Assembly: GCA_036250195.1 (NCBI GenBank)
Contig: JAVHZZ010000012.1
Span: 93,129,615 to 93,193,614 of the forward strand
Direction of reading: 5' to 3'
DNA from: Mixophyes australis
Lineage: Eukaryota > Chordata > Amphibia > Anura > Limnodynastidae
Length of the DNA stretch: 64,000 nt
In this document: piece by piece, positions 25,601-37,600 of the stretch
How the letters are laid out: each line of letters starts with the position of its first letter
Position numbering within the stretch: position 1 is the first letter of the stretch
The notes under the pieces: generated by a model
The model's input: only the letters and a program-made list of their open reading frames with translations
What the model was told of the DNA's origin: nothing
Databases searched by the model: none
Made by a program: the position numbers and the translations under genes

Positions 25601-28600
25601 GGGTTACACTGATGGTGAGTATGGTGGATGAGGATATAAAGGTTACACTGATGGTGAGTATGGTGGATGAGGATATAAAGGTTACACTGATGGTGAGTAT
25701 GGTGGATGAGGATAGAATGTTACACTGATGGTGAGTATGGTGGATGAGGATAGAAGGGTTACACTGATGGTGAGTATGGTGGATGAGGATATAAAGGTTA
25801 CACTGATGGTGAGTATGGTGGATGAGGATAGAGGGGTTACACTGATGGTGAGTATGGTGGATGAGGATATAAAGGTTACACTGATGGTGAGTATGGTGGA
25901 TGAGGATATAAAGGTTACACTGATGGTGAGTATGGTGGATGAGGATAGAATGGTTACACTGATGGTGAGTATGGTGGATGAGGATAGAAGGTTACACTGA
26001 TGGTGAGTATGGTGGATGAGGATAGAAGGGTTACACTGATGGTGAGTATGGTGGATGAGGATAGAAGGTTACACTGATGGTGAGTATGGTGGATGAGGAT
26101 AGAAGGTTACACTGATGGTGAGTATGGTGGATGAGGATAGAAGGTTACACTGATGGTGAGTATGGTGGATGAGGATATAAAGGTTACACTGATGGTGAGT
26201 ATGGTGGATGAGGATATGAAGGTTACACTGATGGTGAGTATGGTGGATGAGGATATAAAGGTTACACTGATGGTGAGTATGGTGGATGAGGATAGAACGG
26301 TTACACTGATGGTGAGTATGGTGGATGAGGATAGAAGGTTACACTGATGGTGAGTATGGTGGATGAGGATATAAAGGTTACACTGATGGTGAGTATGGTG
26401 GATGAGGATATAAAGGTTACACTGATGGTGAGTATGGTGGATGAGGATATAAAGGTTACACTGATGGTGAGTATGGTGGATGAGGATATAAAGGTTACAC
26501 TGATGGTGAGTATGGTGGATGAGGATATAAAGGTTACACTGATGGTGAGTATGGTGGATGAGGATATAAAGGTTACACTGATGGTGAGTATGGTGGATGA
26601 GGATATAAAGGTTACACTGATGGTGAGTATGGTGGATGAGGATAGAAGGTTACACTGATGGTGAGTATGGTGGATGAGGATATAAAGGTTACACTGATGG
26701 TGAGTATGGTGGATGAGGATATAAAGGTTACACTGATGGTGAGTATGGTGGATGAGGATAGAGGGGTTACACTGATGGTGAGTATGGTGGATGAGGATAT
26801 AAAGGTTACACTGATGGTGAGTATGGTGGATGAGGATAGAAGGTTACACTGATGGTGAGTATGGTGGATGAGGATATAAAGGTTACACTGATGGTGAGTA
26901 TGGTGGATGAGGATATAAAGGTTACACTGATGGTGAGTATGGTGGATGAGGATAGAGGGGTTACACTGATGGTAAGTATGGTGGATGAGGATATAAAGGT
27001 TACACTGATGGTGAGTATGGTGGATGAGGATAGAAGGGTTACACTGATGGTGAGTATGGTGGATGAGGATAGAAGGTTACACTGATGGTGAGTATGGTGG
27101 ATGAGGATATAAAGGTTACACTGATGGTGAGTATGGTGGATGAGGATATAAAGGTTACACTGATGGTGAGTATGGTGGATGAGGATAGAAGGTTACACTG
27201 ATGGTGAGTATGGTGGATGAGGATATAAAGGTTACACTGATGGTGAGTATGGTGGATGAGGATAGAAGGTTACACTGATGGTGAGTATGGTGGATGAGGA
27301 TATAAAGGTTACACTGATGGTGAGTATGGTGGATGAGGATAGAAGGTTACACTGATGGTGAGTATGGTGGATGAGGATATAAAGGTTACACTGATGGTGA
27401 GTATGGTGGATGCGGATAGAAGGTTACACTGATGGTGAGTATGGTGGATGAGGATATAAAGGTTACACTGATGGTGAGTATGGTGGATGAGGATAGAATG
27501 GTTACACTGATGGTGAGTAGAATGTAAGGGAGGTTGCAGGATGTTGTGTACAGCCAGGCTGAGGACTGATGTGGCCTATTACCAGGATGTCCTACCTTCC
27601 CTGATGATCCTATTGTAAAACAAGTTCTGCAGGGGAATAATATGGACAAATTATGACATGAAATTCCCTGATGCCGCCTCCAGGTCACTGCCTTCACGCT
27701 CCTCAGCGCCCTCAGTGTGATGCTCAGCCTCGCCGGCTCCATCCTCTCCTGCCAGAATGGACAGTTGGTGAAATCCTTTAATTCCTGTAAGAAGGTGAGT
27801 GTGCACTCCACAGCTGAGAGCCCTCATGCCTGGTGCCCACAGAGACTCACCTCACATGTTCTGGTCTCTCCTTCTCAGGAAAACAACTGGTGTATTTGCT
27901 GTCACCCAATCACCCAGCAGGAGGCACCACCTGAGTGTGGAGAACTGGAGAAACTGATCCTGTATCCCAATCACCAGTGTGATAGTATCCGCACAGTGCT
28001 GAAGGTGACAAACCCCCTCACTGCACATGTTAGTGTGATATCGGAGGTAGGTAGATGGAGGTTAAGGGCAGGATGTGTGATATTGGGGGTAGGTAGATGG
28101 AGGTCAGAGGCAGGATGTGTGATATTGGGGGTAGGTAGATGGAGGTCAGGGGCAGGATGGGTGATATCGGAGTTTGGTAGATGGAGGTCAGGGGCAGGAT
28201 GTGTGATATCAGAGGTAGGTAGATGGAGGTCAGGGGCAGGATGGGTGATTTCGGAGGTAGCTAGATGGAGGTCAGGGGCACGACGGGTGATTTTGGAGGT
28301 ATGTAGATGGAGGTTATGGGCAGGATGGGTGATATCGGAGGTAGGTAGATGGAGGTCAGGGGCAGGATGAGTGATATCGGAGGTAGGTAGATGGAGTTCA
28401 GGGGCAGGATGGGTGATATCGGAGGTAGATAGTCGGAGGTCAGGGGCAGGATGGGTGATATCGGAGGCAGGTAGATGGAGGTCAGGGGCAGGATGGGTAA
28501 TTTCGAAGGTAGGTAGATGGAGGTCAGGGGCAACGATCTGTGATATCGGTGGTTGGTAGATGGAGGCCAGGGGCAGGATTGGTGATATTGGGGTTGGTAG

Positions 28601-31600
28601 ATGGAAGTCAGGGGCAGGATGTGTGATATGAAAGTAGGTAGATGGAGGTCAGGGGCAGGATGTGTGATATCAGAGGTAGGTAGATAGAGGTCAGAGGCAG
28701 GATGTGTGATATTGGAGGTAGGTAGATAGAGGTCAGAGGCAGGATGTTTGATATCGGAGGTAGGTAGATGGAGGTCAGGAGCAGGATGTGTGATATCAGA
28801 GGTAGGTAGATGGAGGTCAAGGGCAGGATGTGTGATATTGGAGGTAGGTAGATGGAGGTCAAGGGCAGGATGGGTGATATTGGAGGTAGGTAGATGGAGG
28901 TCAAGGGCAGGATGGGTGATATTGGAGGTAGGTAGATGGAGGTCAGGGGCAGGATGTGTGATATTGGAGGTAGATAGTCAGAGGTCAGGGGCAGGATGGG
29001 TGATATCGGAGGTAGGTAGATGGAGGTCAGGGGCAGGATGTGTGATTTTGGAGGTAGCTAGATGGAGGTCAGGGGCACGACGGGTGATTTCGGAGGTATG
29101 TAGATGGAGGTCATGGGCAGGATGGGTGATATCGGAGGTAGGTAGATGGAGGTCAGGGGCAGGATGAGTGATATCGGAGGTAAGTAGATAGAGGTCAGGG
29201 GCAGGATGGGTGATATCGGAGGTAGATAGTCGGAGGTCAGGGGCAGGATGGGTGATATCGGAGGTAGGTAGATGGAGGTCAGGGGCAGAATGGGTTATTT
29301 CGGAGGTAGATAGTTGGAGGTCAGGGGCAGGATGGGTGATATCGGAGGTAGGTAGATGGAGGTCAGGGGCAGGATGGGTGATTTCGGAGGTAGGTAGATG
29401 GAGGTATGGGGCACGATCTGTGATATCGGTGGTTGGTAGATGGAGGCCAGGGGCAGGATTGGTGATATTGGGGTTGGTAAATGGAGGTCAGGGGCAGGAT
29501 GTGTGATATTGGAGGTAGGTAGATAGAGGTCAGAGGCAGGATGTTTGATATCGGAGGTAGGTAGATGGAGGTCAGGAGCAGGATGTGTGATATCAGAGGT
29601 AGGTAGATGGAGGTCAAGGGCAGGATGTGTGATATTGGAGGTAGGTAGATGGAGGTCAAGGGCAGGATGGGTGATATTGGAGGTAGGTAGATGGAGGTCA
29701 AGGGCAGGATGGGTGATATTGGAGGTAGGTAGATGGAGGTCAGGGGCAGGATGTGTGATATTGGAGGTAGATAGTCAGAGGTCAGGGGCAGGATGGGTGA
29801 TATCGGAGGTAGGTAGATGGAGGTCAGGGGCAGGATGTGTGATTTTGGAGGTAGCTAGATGGAGGTCAGGGGCACGACGGGTGATTTCGGAGGTATGTAG
29901 ATGGAGGTCATGGGCAGGATGGGTGATATCGGAGGTAGGTAGATGGAGGTCAGGGGCAGGATGAGTGATATCGGAGGTAAGTAGATAGAGGTCAGGGGCA
30001 GGATGGGTGATATCGGAGGTAGATAGTCGGAGGTCAGGGGCAGGATGGGTGATATCGGAGGTAGGTAGATGGAGGTCAGGGGCAGAATGGGTTATTTCGG
30101 AGGTAGATAGTTGGAGGTCAGGGGCAGGATGGGTGATATCGGAGGTAGGTAGATGGAGGTCAGGGGCAGGATGGGTGATTTCGGAGGTAGGTAGATGGAG
30201 GTATGGGGCACGATCTGTGATATCGGTGGTTGGTAGATGGAGGCCAGGGGCAGGATTGGTGATATTGGGGTTGGTAAATGGAGGTCAGGGGCAGGATGTG
30301 TGATATGGAAGTAGGCAGATGGAGGTCAGGGGCAGGATGTGTGATATCAGAGGTAGGTAGATAGAGGTCAGAGGCAGGATGTGTGATATTGGAGGTAGGT
30401 AGATAGAGGTCAGAGGCAGGATGTTTGATATCGGAGGTAGGTAGATGGAGGTCAGGGGCAGGATGTGTGATATCAGAGGTAGGTAGATGGAGGTCAAGGG
30501 CAGGATGTGTGATATTGGAGGTAGGTAGATGGAGGTCAAGGGCAGGATGTGTGATATTGGAGGTAGGTAGATGGAGGTCAGAGGCAGGATGTTTGATATT
30601 GGAGGTAGGTAGATGGAGGTCAGAGGCAGGATGTGTGATATTGGAGGTAGGTAGATGGAGGTCAAGGGCAGGATGGGTGATATTGGAGGTAGGTAGATGG
30701 AGGTCAAGGGCAGGATGGGTGATATTGGAGGTAGGTAGATGGAGGTCAAGGGCAGGATGGGTGATATTGGAGGTAGGTAGATAGAGGTCAAGGGCAGGAT
30801 GGGTGATATTGGAGGTAGGTAGATGGAGGTCAGGGGCAGGATGTGTGATATTGGAGGTAGGTAGATAGAGGTCAGAGGCAGGATGTTTGATATCGGAGGT
30901 AGGTAGATAGAGGTCAGAGGCAGGATGTGTGATAACAGAGGTAGGTAGATGGAGGTCAAGGGCAGGATGTGTGATTTTGGAGGTAGGTAGATGGAGGTCA
31001 GGGGCAGGATGGGTGATATTGCAGGTAGGTAGATGGAGGTCAGGGGCAGGATGTGTTATATTGGAGGTTGGTAGATGGAGGTCAGGGGCAGGATGGGTGA
31101 TTTCGGAGGTTGGTAGATGTAGGTCAGGGGCAGGATGGGTGATATCGGAGGTTGGTAGATGGAGGTCAGGGGCAGGATGTGTGATATCAGAGGTAGGTAG
31201 ATTGAGGTCAGGGGCAGGATGGGTGATTTCGGAGGTAGCTAAATGGAGGTCAGGGGCACGACGGGTGATTTCGGAGGTATGTAGATGGAGGTCATGGGCA
31301 GGATGGGTGATATCGGAGGTAGGTAGATGGAGGTCAGGGGCAGGATGAGTGATATCGGAGGTAGGTAGATGGAGGTCAGGGGCAGGATGGGTGATATCGG
31401 AGGTAGATAGTCGGAGGTCAGGGGCAGGATGGGTGATATCGGAGGTAGGTAGATGGAGGTCAGGGGCAGGATGGGTGATTTCGGAGGTAGGTAGATGGAG
31501 GGTTGGAGGTATGAGGCACGATCTGTGATATCGGTGTTTGGTAGATGGAGGCCAGGGGCAGGATTGGTGATATTGGGGTTGGTAGATGGAGGTCAGGGGC

Positions 31601-34600
31601 AGGATGTGTGATATCAGAGGTAGGTAGATAGAGGTCAGAGGCAGGATGTGTGATATTGGAGGTAGGTAGATAAAGGTCAGAGGCAGGATGTTTGATATCG
31701 GAGGTAGGTAGATGGAGGTCAGGGGCAGGATGTGTGATATCAGAGGTAGGTAGATGGAGGTCAAGGGCAGGATGTGTGATATTGGAGGTAGGTAGATGGA
31801 GGTCAAGGGCAGGATGGGTGATATTGGAGGTAGGTAGATGGAGGTCAAGGGCAGGATGGGTGATATTGGAGGTAGGTAGATGGAGGTCAGGGGCAGGATG
31901 TGTGATATTGGAGGTAGGTAGATAGAGGTCAGAGGCAGGATTTTTGATATCGGAGGTAGGTAGATAGAGGTCAGAGGCAGGATGTGTGATATCAGAGGTA
32001 GGTAGATGGAGGTCAAGGGCAGGATGTGTGATATTGGAGGTAGGTAGATGGAGGTCAGGGGCAGGATGGGTGATATTGCAGGTAGGTAGATGGAGGTCAG
32101 GGGCAGGATGTGTTATATTGGAGGTTGGTAGATGGAGGTCAGGGGCAGGATGGGTGATTTCGGAGGTTGGTAGATGTAGGTCAGGGTCAGGATGGGTGAT
32201 ATCGGAGGTTGGTAGATGGAGGTCAGGGGCAGGATGTGTGATATCAGAGGTAGGTAGATTGAGGTCAGGGGCAGGGTGGGTGATTTTGGAGGTAGCTAGA
32301 TGGAGGTCAGGGGCACGACGGGTGATTTCGGAGGTATGTAGATGGAGGTCATGGGCAGGATGGGTGATATCGGAGGTAGGTAGATGGAGGTCAGGGGCAG
32401 GATGAGTGATATCGGAGGTAGGTAGATGGAGGTCAGGGGCAGGATGGGTGATATCGGAGGTAGATAGTCGGAGGTCAGGGGCAGGATGGGTGATATCGGA
32501 GGTAGGTAGATGGAGGTCAGGGGCAGGATGGGTGATTTCGGAGGTAGGTAGATGGAGGTATGGGGCACGATCTGTGATATCGGTGTTTGGTAGATGGAGG
32601 CCAGGGGCAGGATTGGTGATATTGGGGTTGGTAGATGGAGGTCAGGGGCAGGATGTGTGATATGGAAGTAGGTAGATGGAGGTCAGGGGCAGGATGTGTG
32701 ATATCAGAGGTAGGAAGATAGAGGTCAAGGGCAGGATGTGTGATATTGGAGGTAGGTAGATGGAGGTCAAGGGCAGGATGGGTGATATTGGAGGTAGGTA
32801 GATGGAGGTCAAGGGCAGGATGGGTGATATTGGAGGTAGGTAGATGGAGGTCAGGGGCAGGATGTGTGATATTGGAGGTAGGTAGATAGAGGTCAGAGGC
32901 AGGATGTTTGATATCGGAGGTAGGTAGATAGAGGTCAGAGGCAGGATGTGTGATATCAGAGGTAGGTAGATGGAGGTCAAGGGCAGGATGTGTGATATTG
33001 GAGGTAGGTAGATGGAGGTCAAGGGCAGGATGGGTGATATTGCAGGTAGGTAGATGGAGGTCAGGGGCAGGATGTGTTATATTGGAGGTTGGTAGATGGA
33101 GGTCAGGGGCAGGATGGGTGATTTCGGAGGTTGGTAGATGGAGGTCAGGGGCAGGATGATGACGGGTGAAGATGTTGTCTCTCTTATCCACCTTCTTATG
33201 CAATCTCCATGTTTTGCCTCTTTACCTGGGTATTCCGGTCTCGGGCTGGATCCACCCCGCAGTCTTGGTCCGGTGGACAAGTCGTCTGCCGCAGGTGGTG
33301 GTATGTTCCTCTCTTACTGACCACTCTCTGTGTGTCCTAGGATCTGTTGTTCAGTGTTTGTGGCCTCACCATCTTTTCCACCATCATCTGCACCCTGTCC
33401 GCTGTCATCTGCTGCATTCAGATTTTCTCATTGGATGTCACCCATGTAGTAAGTTCTGTACCGCGAGTGCAGACTCCTCACCGGACATCGCCGACTCTCG
33501 CACCCTCCATACGTATAACTCTGTCTCTCTCTGCCTCCCAGCTAGCACCTCAGAGATCCACCTCCGTCAACCTGGAGTGTTTCTCCAACCAGGACACCAT
33601 CCTACACAGCATGATTGAGTGTGAGGAGTTTGTCCCTCCGGTTCCTCCACCTCCATATTACCCACCGGAATACACGTGCAGCTCAGAGACGGACGCACAG
33701 AGGTAAGAGACCCCCTTCCTCCCCCAGTAGATGTCATGAGCAGATTCTCTATGTCAGAGGCTTTTATAGCCCAGGACAACCATAGTGGTCTACTTTGCTT
33801 CAAAGCGTCTCCATTACATGGACTGCAGCGCCACCTTCTGTCAGGAAAACATGACTGCACGTTTATGTAATGAGTATAGAAAACTGATAATAATTGGTGA
33901 ATTTCTGCAATGATTGTCCCATCATCAGGGACAAACGCAGAACTTCAAGAGGGATCTTCACAAATGTTTGATTTTTGGAACAAAGAAGAAAAACCATACA
34001 GACCAAAAAGTAATAATATGGCGCTCAACCTAACAATTCTTATCAACTTATAGAATAGTCCCAAAGTCCAAAGCACTAATTTACAGGATGGCTGCGAACA
34101 CTCCAAAAAACCAGGTGGTAATTCCAGTAAACAGAAACCTGTAAAAGACAATAATAAAGCGTAGTAAATATTCTGCGTACCCAAAGTAGGTGTAAGACAA
34201 GCACATCAGTCAGTGAACATCTTCTTATCACCAACTCATCAGACCATGTCATTTCTTGGGATCCCCAGATGGCCGGTACTCAATCGGAGTAATGTGGAAT
34301 AAATAGAGGTACCAGAGATAGTGTAATACCTTATGATCAAAGTGACCCAGTGATAAGACACCAGAAGCTTATGTGCGTACCAAATAGATATATAGAGGCT
34401 TCTGTTTCTGTAGGATCCTGGTAGCCCCAGATACTTCTGAAAGGCATCAGATAAAATTGCTCCAAATATAATATAAGGACCATATAGTGTAGTATATATA
34501 AAAAACGTTTTAATAAAAAAAAACCAATCAAAATACACTTACAAAAAGACATAAATTAGGGCCTATTTGTTGAATATTATCCCTGTGCAGTATTTCATAT

Positions 34601-37600
34601 TAACAGCAGTTCCTGTAGACCATGTCCTTAGGCCCCCGGTGATCGCAATCAACCAAATGGTCCCAAATTCGGTGGTGGTCTAGTGGAGATGCCGCTGGCT
34701 GCCTGCTTGTACACTCAACGCGTTTCGTCTGGCTAAGACTTCGTCAGGGGGAAGTCTTAGCCAGACAAAACGCGTTGAGGGGTTAATTTTACCCCTGTAC
34801 ATCTGACCAATTTAATACTGTAAAACGAACATTAATCTCACCTAACATCCAATTTAAATACAAAATATAACATTTTGGGTTATAGTTACTCGCCCAATGC
34901 CTCATCTCTGCAGAGGAACACAGGTCATCTACTGTTTATATATCAGAAAAACACTAGAGCCAGAAACTAGGTGGGATCAGTGGTGGTGGCCATATTGTTA
35001 AGGCCAATGTTCATTAAAACATAGATAGATACAAAAATTATTCCTAAACTGACAAAGATCACGTAAGTGATAATTGGTAGGCTGCATTGTAATGCTTAAT
35101 AGGTTCAGTCCACCATAAAATGGCGGCCTCCGCTGTGTGCCGGTGATGACCGATAGTTATGACTACAGGATAGCAGGAACCGTCTCTCTCCGTAATGTGC
35201 ACATTTCTAATTACAGCATCACATACAATGGATCAATGGACAGTCCCATCCCACTGTACCCCACAGACTTCCCCCCCTCATACGAGAGTGTGATGGGGAT
35301 CCGGGAGGACAGTCAGGTGAGGGACACAATGTTGGTGTCGTGTGTCGGTGTGATCGGAGGATGTTATCTGACTGGTCTCATTTTCACAGGCCACGTTGTT
35401 TGATGCCCAAGCAAATGAAGTGTCAGGTCTCTCTGACAGGATCGACTCCAACGGCCATAGTGGTAATGGTGAGTTGGTAGAGATAATACAATGGCCGTAG
35501 TGATAATGGTGAGTTGGTAGAGATAACACACTGGCCATAGTGATAACCGTGAGTTGATAGACATTAGAGACCATGAGAGATTCCATGTTTCTGCTGTGGG
35601 ATAGGACCGCTTTGTATCCAAGTTTGTTAGAGATTTCCACCATGGGGAACAACCCTGCATAATGTCACGGTAGCAGCCACCTACTCTGCTGCTTGTACTT
35701 AGTACTTTGTCTCTCTCTGTTCCAGAAGACAGTAGCCCCTCCGAAGACTCTGTCCTTCTGGAGATGCAGGACTCTGACCACTCAGTGGATTATGTCCTCT
35801 ACCGTTCCATCCAGCGCAGCCGTGCTGATTACTGTCTGAGTGTGGACTGCGGTCAGTGTGGACATCATCAGCAGAGCCCCACTCTCAGCCTGCAGGGACC
35901 ATTTGAGGTGGTGGCTGTTCCTCAGAATAAAGGGGGACGCTCGTTCTCTTGTTCCACGCCCAGTGCTTGTCATGAGCCCCTTCCCCATGTGGGAAGTGGT
36001 GCCACTCGTAGCTGTAACAGGTTGGAAAGCATTGGTGGTTCCACTGGTCCTTGCTTCCCAGAACTACGACTAAAGGGGAAGGTTCCCCAGGGGAGAGAGG
36101 GGAGCAGAGGTTCTGGGTGTTCTCTCCATCACAGCTCTCCCTGTCAGGCTCCCGACTGCCCCCATCGCAGGTACAGCGAGAACACGCGGCCTAAGGCGCT
36201 GTGTCTCGATGTGACTCCACGACTGGTAATCCGTTCACACAGTGATCCAGGAATCTCCTCAACTACAGGTGAGCTGGAATCCACCATTTGACCCTTATTT
36301 GTCACAGGGTCATGTCTGATATTGTCCCATGGAGATGATGTCACGGTGTCATGTCTGATATTGTCCATGGAGATGATGTCACGGTGTCATGTCTGATATT
36401 GTCCATGGAGATGATGTCACGGTGTCATGTCTGATATTGTCCCATGGAGATGATGTCACGGTGTCATGTCTGATATTGTCCCATGGAGATGATGTCACAG
36501 TGTCGTCATGTCTTATATTGTCCCATGGAGATTATGTCACAGTGTCATGTCTGATATTGTCCCATGGAGATGATGTCACGGTGTCATGTCTGATATTGTC
36601 CCATGGAGATGATGTAATGTCTGATATTGTCCCATGGAGATGATGTCACGGTGTCATGTCTGATATTATCCCATGGGGATGATGTAATGTCTGATATTGT
36701 CCCATGGAGATGATGTCACGGTGTCATGTCTGATATTGTCCCATGGGGATGATGTAATGTCTGATATTGTCCCATGGAGATGATGTCACGGTGTCATGTC
36801 TGATATTGTCCTATGGAGATGATGTCACGATGTCATGTCTGATATTGTCCCATTGAGATGATGTCACGGTGTCATGTCTGATATTGTCCCATGGAGATGA
36901 TGTCACGGTGTCATGTCTGATATTGTCCCATGGAGATGATGTCACGGTGTCATGTCTGATATTGTCCCATGGAGATGATGTCACGGTGTCATGTCTGATA
37001 TTGTCCTATGGAGATGATGTCACGATGTCATGTCTGATATTGTCCCATGGAGATGATGTCACGGTGTCATGTCTGATATTGTCCTATGGAGATGATGTCA
37101 TGGTGTCATGTCTGATATTGTCCCATGGAGATGATGTCACGGTGTCATGTCTGATATTGTCCCATGGAGATGATGTCACGGTGTCATGTCTGATATTGTC
37201 CCATGGAGATGATGTCATGGTGTCATGTCTGATATTGTCCCATGGAGATGATGTCATGATGTCATGTCTGATATTGTCCCATGGAGATGATGTCATGATG
37301 TCATGTCTGATATTGTCCCATGGAGATGATGTCATGTCTGATATTGTCCCATGCAGGATGTCATGGTGTCATGTCTGATATTGTCACATGGATATGATGT
37401 CACTTTACTTATCTTTCCTCTTCCTTTAGATTTTGGGGATGCTGACTACTCCAAGGTTCTAGAAGAGGACAACTTGTCTATCTCATCTGTGGATACAGGT
37501 CAGGATTGTACAACCACAGGGGGGTGATGAGGGAGTTATGGACTAGCCCTAAATAGATGTTTTTTGGCGGTAAACATTTCTTGTAAGTCCCTCTTATAGC

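Noticed and set aside
28030..33203. Arg/Gly/Trp-rich and Pro/Ile-rich proteins in the 42-bp array
   Set aside because: 14-residue periodic frames on both strands inside an intron; composition dictated by the unit.
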